Assembly: GCA_051251725.1 (NCBI GenBank)
Contig: JBPOFN010000062.1
Span: 1 to 18,664, forward strand
Length of the DNA stretch: 18,664 bases
From: JALZUE01 sp051251725
Lineage (GTDB): Bacteria > Pseudomonadota > Gammaproteobacteria > Enterobacterales > Alteromonadaceae
Reading direction: 5' to 3'
Position numbers and translations under genes: made by a program. Numbering within the stretch: the first letter of the stretch is position 1; each line of letters opens with the position of its first letter. Below the pieces are notes generated by a model. That model was not told where the DNA came from. It was given only the letters and a program-made list of their open reading frames with translations, and made no database searches. Of the stretch, positions 5,158-14,822 are shown piece after piece.

Positions 5158-5652
5158 ATGGCTATCAATCTTGATGACAAAAAAGCAATTGTTGCTGAAG
5201 TTCAAGAAGCTGCTAATGGCGCTCAATCAGCTGTAATCGCAGACTCTCGCGGTGTAACAGTTGAAGCAATTACTGTTTTGCGTAAACAAGCTCGTGAAAA
5301 TGGCGTTTGGATGAAAGTTGTCCGTAACACATTAGCACGTCGCGCATTAGAAGGTACTGCTTTTGAATGTGTTTCTGACACATTAGTAGGTCCTTCACTA
5401 ATTGCATTTTCAAACGAGCATCCAGGTGCTGCAGCACGTTTATTCTCTGACTTCGCTAAAACTAACGAAGCTTTAGAATTAAAAGCAGCAGCATTTGAAG
5501 GTAATGTAGTAGACGTAAATATGTTAGCTAAGCTACCTACTTACGACGAAGCAATTGCACGTTTAATGAGCGCTATGAAAGAAGCATCTGCTGGCAAATT
5601 ATGCCGCACGATTGCTGCAGTACGCGATCAGAAAGAGCAAGAAGCTGCTTAA
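5158..5652 (+). CDS. rplJ: 50S ribosomal protein L10
   Basis: L10 anchors L7/L12 dimers to the ribosome stalk and represses its operon. The start is set at ATG 5158, giving 164 residues (E. coli 165) and the family N terminus MAINLDDKKAIV, with AGGAG (5144-5148) upstream. An in-frame ATG at 5104 would add 18 residues, but it lies in the regulatory leader and has no ribosome site. The N-terminal rRNA-binding domain (SRGVTVEAITVLRKQARENG, VVRNTLARRAL) and the C-terminal helix ending QKEQEAA, which holds L7/L12, are intact. Confidence 0.97.
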   Translation: MAINLDDKKAIVAEVQEAANGAQSAVIADSRGVTVEAITVLRKQARENGVWMKVVRNTLARRALEGTAFECVSDTLVGPSLIAFSNEHPGAAARLFSDFAKTNEALELKAAAFEGNVVDVNMLAKLPTYDEAIARLMSAMKEASAGKLCRTIAAVRDQKEQEAA

Positions 5653-5706
5653 TTGTTTTTCTCTGTTGTTACTTAAATGTACGCAGACAACAATTAACGC
5701 TTTTTT
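5649..5706 (+). terminator. Weak hairpin plus T tract between rplJ and rplL
   Basis: TTAATTGTT (5649-5657, containing the rplJ stop codon) pairs with AACAATTAA (5689-5697) over a 31-nt interior that can also pair CTG/CAG. TTTTTT follows at 5701-5706. The AT-only base stem makes it weak. It could be a partial attenuator or only an mRNA 3'-end stabiliser. Confidence 0.3.
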
Positions 5707-5781
5707 GTATTAAATAGTTATTCTAACAGTTCTTTTTATATAAAATTAAAGACTGTTACTTAAAAAAACAGGAAATTTAAC

Positions 5782-6144
5782 ATGTCTATCTCTAAAGACG
5801 ATATCCTAAACGCAATTGCTGAAATGTCAGTAATGGACGTTGTAGAATTAATCGAAGCAATGGAAGAAAAATTCGGCGTATCTGCTGCTACAGCTGTAGC
5901 TGCTGCAGGTCCAGCTGAAGCTGCTGCTGAACAAACTGAATTTGATGTAGTTTTAACTAGCTTCGGTGAGAAGAAAGTTGCTGTAATCAAAGCCGTTCGT
6001 GGCGCAACTGGTCTTGGCTTAAAAGAAGCTAAAGACATGGTTGAAGCTGCACCTAAAGCAATCAAAGAAGGCGTTGATAAAGCTGAAGCTGAAGCTCTTA
6101 AAGCTGAACTTGAAGCTGCAGGCGCATCTGTTGAGCTTAAATAA
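5782..6144 (+). CDS. rplL: 50S ribosomal protein L7/L12
   Basis: L7/L12 is the multi-copy stalk protein that recruits and activates EF-G, EF-Tu, IF2 and RF3. The 120 residues show an N-terminal dimerisation helix pair (about 1-33, binding L10), an Ala/Gly/Pro-rich hinge (34-50) and a C-terminal factor-binding domain (about 53-120) with GEKKVAVIKAVRGATGLGLKEAK. The start is supported by AGGAA about 8 nt upstream. The stop codon lies inside the first of three downstream hairpins, and an attenuator follows, which would let more L7/L12 be made than polymerase. Confidence 0.98.
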   Translation: MSISKDDILNAIAEMSVMDVVELIEAMEEKFGVSAATAVAAAGPAEAAAEQTEFDVVLTSFGEKKVAVIKAVRGATGLGLKEAKDMVEAAPKAIKEGVDKAEAEALKAELEAAGASVELK

Positions 6145-6179
6145 TCTGTTTATAAACAGATTATCTGCCTGAAAAGGCA
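6141..6179 (+). other. Two tetraloop hairpins at the rplL stop
   Basis: ATAATCTGTT/AACAGATTAT (10-bp perfect stem, 6141-6164, loop TATA) includes the rplL stop codon. TGCCT/AGGCA with a GAAA tetraloop (6166-6179) follows directly. Together with the next terminator they form three contiguous hairpins that probably protect the rplL message 3' end. Confidence 0.55.
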
Positions 6180-6181
6180 AT

Positions 6182-6212
6182 GGCTGGTGATTTAAATATC
6201 ACCGGCCTTTTT
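6182..6212 (+). terminator. Attenuator between rplL and rpoB
   Basis: A 10-bp stem with one G-T wobble (6182-6191 with 6198-6207, GGCTGGTGAT/ATCACCGGCC), 6-nt loop and TTTTT form a strong intrinsic terminator. In E. coli a partial terminator at this position lets only a minority of transcripts continue into rpoBC. The same role is inferred here. Confidence 0.85.
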
Positions 6213-6272
6213 GCGCTAAAGAAAGAGGTGTTTTTTCTTTCTAAACAGTGCATTATTGAAAGTTAATTCTTT

Positions 6273-6321
6273 TGCCAAGTTGCGTAAATATTTCTAATTT
6301 AAGTATTTACGCAACTTGGCA
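6273..6321 (+). repeat. 18-bp perfect inverted repeat upstream of rpoB (candidate RNase III site)
   Basis: TGCCAAGTTGCGTAAATA (6273-6290) has a perfect reverse complement at 6304-6321 across a 13-nt centre; three further bases (T-G, T-A, T-A) can extend the stem to 21. No T tract follows, so it is not a terminator. E. coli processes the rplL-rpoB spacer with RNase III, and a stem of about two helical turns suits that enzyme. Confidence 0.6.
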
Positions 6322-6406
6322 TTTGATGTCACAGCATTAAGCCTGTTTTATATTACGTCGACAAATATAAGACAGATTCGGTACAACCAGCTAGCTGAGG
6401 AACCCC

Positions 6407-9400
6407 ATGGTTTACTCTTATTCTGAGAAGAAACGAATTAGAAAAGACTTTGGTAAAAGTGCGCAAGTTATGGATTATCCATTCTTGCTATCTATCCAAC
6501 TTGAATCTTTTCGCAAGTTCATTGATATAGATCCAACCGGAGAAACCGGCCTTGAAGCCGCTTTCAGTTCAATATTTCCTATTAAAGCTTATTCTGGTAA
6601 TTCAGAATTACAATATGTAAGTTATCGTTTAGGTGAGCCATTATTTGACGTTAAAGAATGTCAAATACGTGGTGTTACCTATTCAGCACCTTTACGCGTT
6701 AAATTACGTTTAGTAATTTACGATAAAGAAGCTGCCGCCGGTACGGTTAAAGATATTAAAGAGCAAGAAGTCTACATGGGCGAAATCCCATTAATGACAG
6801 ATAACGGTACTTTCGTTATCAATGGTACAGAGCGTGTTATTGTTTCACAATTACATCGTTCACCAGGTGTGTTCTTTGATCATGATAAGGGTAAAACACA
6901 CTCTTCAGGTAAAGTACTTTATAACGCACGCGTTATTCCTTACCGTGGTTCTTGGTTAGATTTTGAATTTGACCCGAAAGATAATCTATTTGTACGAATT
7001 GACCGTCGTCGGAAGTTACCAGCGTCAATTATTTTACGTGCTTTAGAATATTCTACCGAAGAAATTTTAGACATGTTCTATGACACAACTATGTTTGCTA
7101 TTAAAGGCGACAAGTTGGTTATGGACTTAGTACCTGAGCGCCTTCGTGGTGAAACAGCTACTTTTGACATCAAATTGCCAAATGGTGATTTATTAGTCGA
7201 GCAAGGTCGTCGTATTACTGCTCGTCATATTCGTGAATTATCGAAAGGTAAAGTTAGCGAATTAGAAGTACCAGCAGAATATATTGTTGGCAAAGTGTTA
7301 TCTAAAGTTTATGTTGATGAGTCAACAGGCGAAGTAATTGCTGAAGCAAATGCTGAAATAACATTAGAAATGCTAGCTGAATTAAGCCAAGCTGGTTACA
7401 AAGAATTATCTACTTTATATATGAACGAATTCGATGTTGGTTCATACATGTCAGATACATTACGTGTTGATAGCACCTCTAATCGCTTAGAAGCATTAGT
7501 TGAAATCTATCGCATGATGCGTCCTGGTGAGCCACCAACGAAAGATGCAGCGGAAGGATTATTCAATAACCTTTTCTTCGCATTAGAACGTTATGATTTA
7601 TCAACTGTTGGTCGTATGAAGTTCAACCGTCGTGTTGGCCGTGATGAGATCTTAGGTGAAGGTACTTTATCTAAAGATGATATCGTTTCAGTAATGAAAA
7701 CGTTAATTGCTATCCGTGATGGTAAAGGTGAAGTAGATGATATTGATCATCTAGGTAACCGTCGTATTCGTTCTGTTGGTGAAATGGCAGAAAACCAATT
7801 CCGTGTTGGTTTAGTTCGTGTTGAGCGTGCTGTTCGTGAACGTTTATCATTAGGTGATTTAGATGCAATTATGCCTCAAGATCTTATCAATGCTAAGCCG
7901 ATCTCTGCTGCTGTTAAAGAATTCTTTGGTTCATCACAGTTATCACAATTTATGGATCAGAATAACCCGTTATCAGAAGTGACGCATAAACGTCGTATTT
8001 CTGCTTTAGGCCCGGGTGGTTTGACTCGTGAACGTGCTGGTTTTGAGGTTCGAGATGTACATCCTACCCATTACGGTCGTGTATGTCCTATCGAAACGCC
8101 GGAAGGTCCAAACATTGGTTTGATCAACTCATTGTCGTGTTATGCACGTACTAATGATTACGGTTTCTTAGAAACACCTTACCGTAAAATAGTTGATAGC
8201 TTAGTAACTGATGATATCGATTATTTATCAGCGATTGAAGAAGGTAACTTTGTTATCGCTCAATCAAATGCTGAAGTTGATGCTGAGGGTAAACTTGTTG
8301 AAGGTTTAGTTCCTTGTCGTCACAAAAACGAATTTACGTTAATGTCTGCTGAACAAGTTCAGTATATGGATGTTTCGCCACAACAGATCGTTTCTGTTGC
8401 AGCGTCATTAATTCCTTTCCTTGAGCATGATGATGCTAACCGTGCCTTGATGGGTGCGAACATGCAACGTCAAGCGGTACCGACACTAAAAGCTGATAAG
8501 CCGCTAGTTGGTACAGGTATGGAAAAAGTCATTGCCGTTGATTCTGGTGTAACAGCTGTTGCTAAACGCGGCGGTGTTGTTGACTACGTAGATGCATCAA
8601 GAATTGTTGTAAAAGTTAATGAAGACGAAATGCATGCTGGTGAAGCAGGTATTGATATCTACAACTTAACTAAATACACACGTTCTAACCAAAACACTTG
8701 TATTAACCAACGTCCACAGTGTCGTGTTGGTGAACCAGTCGTTCGTGGTGATGTATTAGCTGATGGTCCTTCAACTGATATGGGTGAATTAGCGCTTGGT
8801 CAAAACATGCGTATCGCCTTTATGCCTTGGAATGGTTACAACTTTGAGGATTCAATGTTGATTTCTGAGCGTGTAGCTCAAGAAGACCGTTTCACAACGA
8901 TTCATATTCAAGAATTAAGCTGTATTGCTCGTGATACCAAATTAGGTTCAGAAGAAATTACTTCTGATATTCCTAACGTTGGTGAATCTGCATTATCTAA
9001 ACTTGATGAGTCAGGTGTTGTATATATTGGTGCTGAAGTTAACGGTGGCGACATCTTAGTGGGTAAAGTTACTCCTAAAGGTGAAACCCAATTAACACCA
9101 GAAGAAAAATTATTACGAGCCATTTTCGGTGAAAAAGCAGCTGATGTTAAAGACAGCTCTTTACGTGTACCAAACTCTGTTTCAGGTACTATCATCGATG
9201 TGCAAATATTCACTCGTGACGGCGTAGAAAAAGACGCGCGTGCTCTTGAAATTGAAGGCATGCAACTGAGCGAAGTGAAAAAAGATTTAGGCGACGAATT
9301 TAGTATTTTAGAAGACGGCATTTATGCGCGTGCGAAAAAACTATTACTTTCTTCAGGCTTAAACGAATCTGATTTAAACAGCATGTCTCGCGATAAGTGG

Positions 9401-10435
9401 TTACAACAAAACTTAAGCGATGAAGGACAGCAATCTGAGCTTGAGCAAATTGCTGAGCAACATGAAGCGATTAAAGCAGAATTCGATAAGAAATACGAAA
9501 CTAAGCGTCGTAAAATCACCCAAGGTGATGACCTAGCGCCGGGCGTGTTAAAAATTGTTAAAGTTTATTTAGCAGTTAAACGTCGCATTCAGCCAGGTGA
9601 TAAAATGGCTGGTCGTCACGGTAACAAAGGTGTTATTTCAAACGTTGTTCCTGTTGAAGATATGCCTTACGACAAAAACGGTGTCCCGGTAGATATCGTG
9701 CTTAACCCGTTGGGTGTACCATCGCGTATGAACATCGGTCAGATCTTAGAAACTCACTTAGGTATGGCAGCACGCGGTATCGGTGAAAAGATTGATCGTA
9801 TGATCAAAGAGCATCAAGAACTTGCTAAATTACGTGCGTTCTTGAAAGAAGTTTATGAATTAGGTGAATCACGTCAAGAAGTTGATATTGATAGCTTCTC
9901 TGATGATGAAATACAACGCTTAGCGCAAAATTTACGTGCAGGTCTTCCAATTGCTACACCAGTATTTGATGGTGCGAGTGAGCGTGAAATTAAAGACTTA
10001 TTCAAATTAGCCGATATGCCAGAAAGCGGTCAGTTTATCTTAACTGATGGTCGTACTGGTCGTGAATTTGAACGTCCTGTGACAGTTGGTTATATGTACA
10101 TGCTGAAACTGAATCACTTAGTTGATGACAAAATGCATGCACGTTCTACCGGTTCTTACTCACTTGTTACTCAGCAACCACTTGGTGGTAAAGCTCAGTT
10201 CGGTGGTCAGCGTTTTGGTGAGATGGAAGTATGGGCACTTGAAGCTTATGGTGCAGCTTACACTTTACAAGAAATGCTTACAGTTAAGTCGGATGATGTT
10301 AACGGTCGTACTAAGATGTATAAGAACTTAGTTGATGGTGATCACCGTATGGAACCAGGTATGCCTGAATCATTTAACGTATTGTTAAAAGAAATTCGTT
10401 CGTTAGGTATTAACATCGAATTAGATCAGGAATAA
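6407..10435 (+). CDS. rpoB: DNA-directed RNA polymerase subunit beta
   Basis: This is the beta subunit of core RNA polymerase. Its 1342 residues equal E. coli RpoB in length, collinear from MVYSYSEKKRIRKDFG to the last residues. The rifampicin region (GSSQLSQFMDQNNPLSEVTHKRRISALGPGG) is wild type, with His527, Arg530 and Ser532 here equal to E. coli 526, 529 and 531. The active-site lysines in GDKMAGRHGNKG are Lys1066 and Lys1074. The lineage-specific coiled insert (about 940-1040) is present but its sequence differs from E. coli. The ATG follows GAGGAAC. Expression probably depends on readthrough of the upstream attenuator and processing of the inverted repeat. Confidence 0.99.
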   Translation: MVYSYSEKKRIRKDFGKSAQVMDYPFLLSIQLESFRKFIDIDPTGETGLEAAFSSIFPIKAYSGNSELQYVSYRLGEPLFDVKECQIRGVTYSAPLRVKLRLVIYDKEAAAGTVKDIKEQEVYMGEIPLMTDNGTFVINGTERVIVSQLHRSPGVFFDHDKGKTHSSGKVLYNARVIPYRGSWLDFEFDPKDNLFVRIDRRRKLPASIILRALEYSTEEILDMFYDTTMFAIKGDKLVMDLVPERLRGETATFDIKLPNGDLLVEQGRRITARHIRELSKGKVSELEVPAEYIVGKVLSKVYVDESTGEVIAEANAEITLEMLAELSQAGYKELSTLYMNEFDVGSYMSDTLRVDSTSNRLEALVEIYRMMRPGEPPTKDAAEGLFNNLFFALERYDLSTVGRMKFNRRVGRDEILGEGTLSKDDIVSVMKTLIAIRDGKGEVDDIDHLGNRRIRSVGEMAENQFRVGLVRVERAVRERLSLGDLDAIMPQDLINAKPISAAVKEFFGSSQLSQFMDQNNPLSEVTHKRRISALGPGGLTRERAGFEVRDVHPTHYGRVCPIETPEGPNIGLINSLSCYARTNDYGFLETPYRKIVDSLVTDDIDYLSAIEEGNFVIAQSNAEVDAEGKLVEGLVPCRHKNEFTLMSAEQVQYMDVSPQQIVSVAASLIPFLEHDDANRALMGANMQRQAVPTLKADKPLVGTGMEKVIAVDSGVTAVAKRGGVVDYVDASRIVVKVNEDEMHAGEAGIDIYNLTKYTRSNQNTCINQRPQCRVGEPVVRGDVLADGPSTDMGELALGQNMRIAFMPWNGYNFEDSMLISERVAQEDRFTTIHIQELSCIARDTKLGSEEITSDIPNVGESALSKLDESGVVYIGAEVNGGDILVGKVTPKGETQLTPEEKLLRAIFGEKAADVKDSSLRVPNSVSGTIIDVQIFTRDGVEKDARALEIEGMQLSEVKKDLGDEFSILEDGIYARAKKLLLSSGLNESDLNSMSRDKWLQQNLSDEGQQSELEQIAEQHEAIKAEFDKKYETKRRKITQGDDLAPGVLKIVKVYLAVKRRIQPGDKMAGRHGNKGVISNVVPVEDMPYDKNGVPVDIVLNPLGVPSRMNIGQILETHLGMAARGIGEKIDRMIKEHQELAKLRAFLKEVYELGESRQEVDIDSFSDDEIQRLAQNLRAGLPIATPVFDGASEREIKDLFKLADMPESGQFILTDGRTGREFERPVTVGYMYMLKLNHLVDDKMHARSTGSYSLVTQQPLGGKAQFGGQRFGEMEVWALEAYGAAYTLQEMLTVKSDDVNGRTKMYKNLVDGDHRMEPGMPESFNVLLKEIRSLGINIELDQE

Positions 10436-10452
10436 CTGAGCTGAACTTATAA

Positions 10453-10512
10453 CTGACGCTTTATTATTTTAAAGCTTTGTCAGTACGTGGAGAGGGTAGC
10501 TTGCTACCCTCT
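10453..10512 (+). other. Two hairpins in the rpoB-rpoC spacer
   Basis: CTGAC+GCTTT (10453-10462) pairs with AAAGC (10471-10475) and GTCAG (10479-10483) with a TTT bulge. AGAGGGTAG (10491-10499) pairs perfectly with CTACCCTCT (10504-10512). Neither has a T tract, so transcription should pass through. The second ends about 20 nt before the rpoC ribosome site and could affect rpoC translation or mRNA processing. Confidence 0.45.
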
Positions 10513-10542
10513 ATCAAGGTTAACTCCGACAGGAGATAGAGT

Positions 10543-13500
10543 GTGAAAGATTTACTTAAGTTTCTTAAGCAACAAAATCAAACAGAAGAATTCGATGGTA
10601 TTCGCATCGGATTGGCATCACCAGATCAGATCCGTTCATGGTCATTTGGTGAAGTTAAAAAGCCTGAAACTATTAACTACCGTACGTTCAAGCCTGAGCG
10701 TGATGGTTTGTTCTGTGCGCGTATATTTGGACCAGTAAAAGACTACGAATGTCTTTGTGGCAAATATAAGCGTCTTAAGCACCGTGGTGTAATTTGTGAA
10801 AAATGTGGTGTTGAAGTAACACTAACTAAAGTACGTCGTGAGCGTATGGGTCACATTGAATTAGCAAGCCCAGTTGCACATATTTGGTTCTTAAAATCGT
10901 TACCATCTCGTATCGGTCTTTTATTAGACATGACGTTACGTGATATCGAACGTGTACTTTATTTTGAATCATATGTTGTTACAGAACCAGGTATGACAAC
11001 ATTAGAAAAAAGCCAAATTTTAACGGAAGAAGAATATCTTGATTCGTTAGAAGAGCACGGTGATGAATTTGATGCGTTAATGGGTGCTGAAGCTGTTTTA
11101 GCCTTATTAAAGCAAATTGATTTAGACGGTGAAGTTGCGCAAATGCGTGAAGAATTACCTGAAATCGGTTCTGAAACTAAGCGTAAGAAAATCACTAAGC
11201 GTTTAAAATTAATGGAAGCATTCGCCCAATCTGGTAACAAGCCAGAGTGGATGATCATGTCTGTTTTACCCATTTTACCGCCTGATTTACGCCCATTGGT
11301 ACCACTAGATGGTGGTCGTTTTGCGACTTCTGATCTTAACGATTTGTACCGCCGTGTAATCAACCGTAACAACCGTTTGAAACGTCTTCTAGACTTAGTA
11401 GCACCAGACATTATCGTACGTAACGAAAAGCGTATGTTACAAGAGTCTGTTGATGCGTTATTAGATAACGGTCGTCGTGGTCGCGCTATTACTGGTTCTA
11501 ACAAACGTCCTTTAAAATCTCTTGCCGATATGATCAAAGGTAAGCAAGGTCGTTTCCGTCAGAATCTACTAGGTAAGCGTGTTGATTATTCTGGTCGTTC
11601 TGTAATTACTGTTGGTCCTACACTACGTTTACATCAATGTGGTCTTCCTAAGAAGATGGCACTTGAGCTATTTAAACCGTTTATCTACGGTAAATTAGAA
11701 GCTCGTGGTTTAGCGACAACAATCAAAGCAGCTAAGAAATTAGTTGAACGTGAAGGCGCAGAAGTATGGGATGTACTTGACGAAGTAATTCGTGAACATC
11801 CAGTCATGCTTAACCGTGCACCAACACTTCATAGATTAGGTATTCAAGCATTTGAACCTGTTCTTATTGAAGGTAAAGCAATCCATTTACATCCATTAGT
11901 TTGTGCGGCATACAATGCCGATTTCGATGGTGACCAAATGGCTGTTCACGTACCGTTAACCATTGAAGCTCAACTTGAAGCTCGTGCGTTAATGATGTCA
12001 ACGAACAACGTTTTATCTCCTGCGAACGGTGATCCAATCATCGTACCATCACAGGATGTTGTATTAGGTCTTTATTATTTAACACGTGACCGTGTTAATG
12101 GTTTAGGCGAAGGCATGATTTTTGCTGATACGAAAGAAGCTGAAAAAGCTTACCGCACTGGTGCTGCTGAATTGCATGCTCGTGTAAAAATTCGTATTAC
12201 TGAGCATGTTAAAAATGCAGACGGCGTATTTGAACCAAAAACTAGCTTACGTGATACAACTGTTGGTCGTGCACTTTTATGGCAAGTATGTCCAGACGGC
12301 ATGCCTTATGACTTAATTGATCAGCCATTAGGTAAAAAGCCAATTTCTAAGCTAATTAACCATGCTTATCGTAACCTTGGTCTTAAAGATACCGTTATCT
12401 TTGCCGATCACATTATGTATACCGGTTTCCATTACGCGATGATCGCGGGTGCGTCAGTTGGTATCGACGATATGGTTATTCCTGCTGCTAAGTACACGAT
12501 CATCGAAGACTCTGAAGAAGAAGTTAAAGAAATTCAGACTCAGTTCGAACAAGGTCTTGTAACTGCTGGTGAGAAATACAACAAAGTAATTGATATCTGG
12601 TCGTCTGCGAATGAAAAGATTTCAAAAGCGATGATGGACAACTTATCAAAAGAAACAGTGATTAATCGTGACGGTGAGCCGGAAGAGCAAGATTCTTTCA
12701 ACTCAATCTTTATGATGGCTGACTCGGGCGCTCGTGGTAGTGCTGCTCAGATTCGTCAGCTAGCTGGTATGCGTGGTTTGATGGCTAAACCAGATGGTTC
12801 AATCATTGAAACGCCAATCACCGCTAACTTCCGTGAAGGTTTGAACGTATTACAGTACTTTATCTCAACGCATGGTGCGCGTAAAGGTCTTGCCGATACA
12901 GCACTTAAAACAGCTAACTCGGGTTACTTAACTCGTCGTTTAGTTGATGTTGCACAAGATTTAGTCGTAACAGAGCATGACTGTGGCACGACAGATGGCT
13001 TAATGATGAACCCACTAATTGAAGGTGGTGATGTTGTTGAACCGTTACGCGAACGTGTACTAGGTCGTGTTGTCTGTGAAGACGTATTAAAACCAGGTAC
13101 TGATGAAGTTCTTTTACCTCGTAATACGTTAATTGACGAAGCACTTTGTGATTTCATTGAAGAAAACTCAGTGGATCAAATGAAAGTTCGTTCAATCATT
13201 ACTTGTAAAACTGACTTTGGTATTTGTGCTTATTGTTACGGTCGTGATTTGGCTCGTGGCCATATGATCAACCAAGGTGAAGCGATTGGTGTTGTGGCAG
13301 CACAATCTATCGGTGAACCAGGTACACAGTTAACAATGCGTACGTTCCATATCGGTGGTGCGGCATCAAGAGCTTCAGCAGAAAACAATGTCCAAGTTAA
13401 AAATAACGGTACATTGAAGTTACAAAACGCGAAGTTTGTAACTAACCCTGATGACAAACTTGTGATCACTTCACGTTCATCAGAGCTTACTGTTATTGAT

Positions 13501-14748
13501 GAACTAGGCCGTGAAAAAGAACGTTATAAAGTTCCTTACGGTTCAATCATCTCTAAGAAAGATGGCGAAACGCTTAATGCTGGCGATATCATCGCTAATT
13601 GGGATCCGCATACGCATCCAATTATCACAGAAGTGGCCGGTAAAGTTCAATTTGTTGAGTTAATCGATGGCGTAACTATGGTTCGCCAAACAGATGAGCT
13701 AACAGGTTTATCAAGCTTAGTTGTTACAGATGCTGGTCAACGTAACACTGCGGGTAAAGAAATGCGCCCAATGGTTAAGTTAGTTGATGCAAAAGGCAAA
13801 GACGTAATGATTGCGGGTACTGAAATTCCGGCACAATACTTCTTACCAGGTAACGCAATTGTTAACCTAGAAGATGGTGCTGAAGTTGGTATCGGTGATG
13901 CACTAGCGCGTATACCTCAAGAGTCGTCAAAAACTCGTGATATTACCGGTGGTTTACCACGTGTTGCTGACTTATTCGAAGCCCGTAAGCCTAAGCTTCC
14001 AGCTATCTTAGCTGAGAAAACTGGTATTATCGGTTTCGGTAAAGAGACTAAAGGTAAAGTTCGTTTATTAATCACTCAACCAAGTGGTGAAGTTTACGAA
14101 GAGATGATCCCGAAAATGCGTCAATTGACCGTGTTTGAAGGTGAATCTGTACTTAAAGGTGAAGTTATCGCCGATGGTCCTGAGTCTCCGCATGATATCT
14201 TACGTCTTCGAGGTGTAGCACCAGTTGCTAATTACATCGTTAACGAAGTACAAGAAGTATATCGCTTACAGGGTGTAAAAATTAACGATAAGCACATTGA
14301 AGTTATCGTTCGTCAAATGATCCGTAAGTGTGAAATTCTTGATGCTGGTGATGGTGAGTTCCTCAAAGGTGAAATCATCGAAGTGGCTCGTGTTAACATC
14401 GCTAACCGTGAGTTAGAAGCTCAAGGCAAGCAACCAGCTCAATATGTAATGTTGATGATGGGTATCACGAAAGCTTCACTAGCAACAGAATCATTTATTT
14501 CTGCTGCATCTTTCCAAGAAACAACACGTGTGCTTACAGAAGCCGCTGTTGCAGGTAAGAAAGATAACTTACGTGGCTTGAAAGAAAACGTAATTGTCGG
14601 TCGTTTAATACCAGCAGGTACTGGTTATCACTACCATCAAGAACGTGCTCGCAAGCGTAACGCTGTGCCAGAAGTTGAAGTAACAGTAAGTCAAGATGAA
14701 GCAGCACAAGCATTAACCGATGCTTTAAATGCTAATATTGACGATTAA
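10543..14748 (+). CDS. rpoC: DNA-directed RNA polymerase subunit beta-prime
   Basis: This is the catalytic beta-prime subunit. It has 1401 residues (E. coli 1407) and starts at GTG, as does E. coli rpoC, with AGGAG 8 nt or so upstream. Zinc site 1 is Cys70, Cys72, Cys85 and Cys88. The Mg-binding motif NADFDGDQ gives Asp460, Asp462 and Asp464. Zinc site 2 is Cys814, Cys888, Cys895 and Cys898. All match E. coli numbering. The clamp, bridge/trigger region (MRGLMAKPDGSIIETPI, REGLNVLQYFISTHGARKGL) and C-terminal segments are intact. It ends the operon, followed by a strong terminator. Confidence 0.99.
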   Translation: MKDLLKFLKQQNQTEEFDGIRIGLASPDQIRSWSFGEVKKPETINYRTFKPERDGLFCARIFGPVKDYECLCGKYKRLKHRGVICEKCGVEVTLTKVRRERMGHIELASPVAHIWFLKSLPSRIGLLLDMTLRDIERVLYFESYVVTEPGMTTLEKSQILTEEEYLDSLEEHGDEFDALMGAEAVLALLKQIDLDGEVAQMREELPEIGSETKRKKITKRLKLMEAFAQSGNKPEWMIMSVLPILPPDLRPLVPLDGGRFATSDLNDLYRRVINRNNRLKRLLDLVAPDIIVRNEKRMLQESVDALLDNGRRGRAITGSNKRPLKSLADMIKGKQGRFRQNLLGKRVDYSGRSVITVGPTLRLHQCGLPKKMALELFKPFIYGKLEARGLATTIKAAKKLVEREGAEVWDVLDEVIREHPVMLNRAPTLHRLGIQAFEPVLIEGKAIHLHPLVCAAYNADFDGDQMAVHVPLTIEAQLEARALMMSTNNVLSPANGDPIIVPSQDVVLGLYYLTRDRVNGLGEGMIFADTKEAEKAYRTGAAELHARVKIRITEHVKNADGVFEPKTSLRDTTVGRALLWQVCPDGMPYDLIDQPLGKKPISKLINHAYRNLGLKDTVIFADHIMYTGFHYAMIAGASVGIDDMVIPAAKYTIIEDSEEEVKEIQTQFEQGLVTAGEKYNKVIDIWSSANEKISKAMMDNLSKETVINRDGEPEEQDSFNSIFMMADSGARGSAAQIRQLAGMRGLMAKPDGSIIETPITANFREGLNVLQYFISTHGARKGLADTALKTANSGYLTRRLVDVAQDLVVTEHDCGTTDGLMMNPLIEGGDVVEPLRERVLGRVVCEDVLKPGTDEVLLPRNTLIDEALCDFIEENSVDQMKVRSIITCKTDFGICAYCYGRDLARGHMINQGEAIGVVAAQSIGEPGTQLTMRTFHIGGAASRASAENNVQVKNNGTLKLQNAKFVTNPDDKLVITSRSSELTVIDELGREKERYKVPYGSIISKKDGETLNAGDIIANWDPHTHPIITEVAGKVQFVELIDGVTMVRQTDELTGLSSLVVTDAGQRNTAGKEMRPMVKLVDAKGKDVMIAGTEIPAQYFLPGNAIVNLEDGAEVGIGDALARIPQESSKTRDITGGLPRVADLFEARKPKLPAILAEKTGIIGFGKETKGKVRLLITQPSGEVYEEMIPKMRQLTVFEGESVLKGEVIADGPESPHDILRLRGVAPVANYIVNEVQEVYRLQGVKINDKHIEVIVRQMIRKCEILDAGDGEFLKGEIIEVARVNIANRELEAQGKQPAQYVMLMMGITKASLATESFISAASFQETTRVLTEAAVAGKKDNLRGLKENVIVGRLIPAGTGYHYHQERARKRNAVPEVEVTVSQDEAAQALTDALNANIDD

Positions 14749-14792
14749 CGTGCTTAATTTCGTCAGGTAGAGGATCTTTTAAGCTGTCTTAC

Positions 14793-14821
14793 TTGACAGT
14801 TTAACCCTTGACCTATAGAAT
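14793..14821 (+). promoter_or_regulatory. Promoter of the rpsL-rpsG-fusA (str) operon
   Basis: A perfect -35 TTGACA (14793-14798), 17-nt spacer and -10 TAGAAT (14816-14821) predict a start near 14828, inside the 5' arm of the rpoC terminator (14823-14830). The -35 lies in a small hairpin CTGTC/GACAG (14784-14799). Confidence 0.75.
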
Positions 14822-14822
14822 T

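Noticed and set aside
5739..5744. An rplL promoter using TATAAA
   Set aside because: No -35 match at suitable spacing; the spacer is AT-rich throughout.
7919..8010. Possible rifampicin-resistance changes in rpoB
   Set aside because: All the classical resistance positions (equivalents of E. coli 511, 513, 516, 526, 529, 531) carry the wild-type residues.
12914..13157. Two minus-strand frames opposite rpoC
   Set aside because: They are antisense to a highly conserved coding region and show no features of their own.
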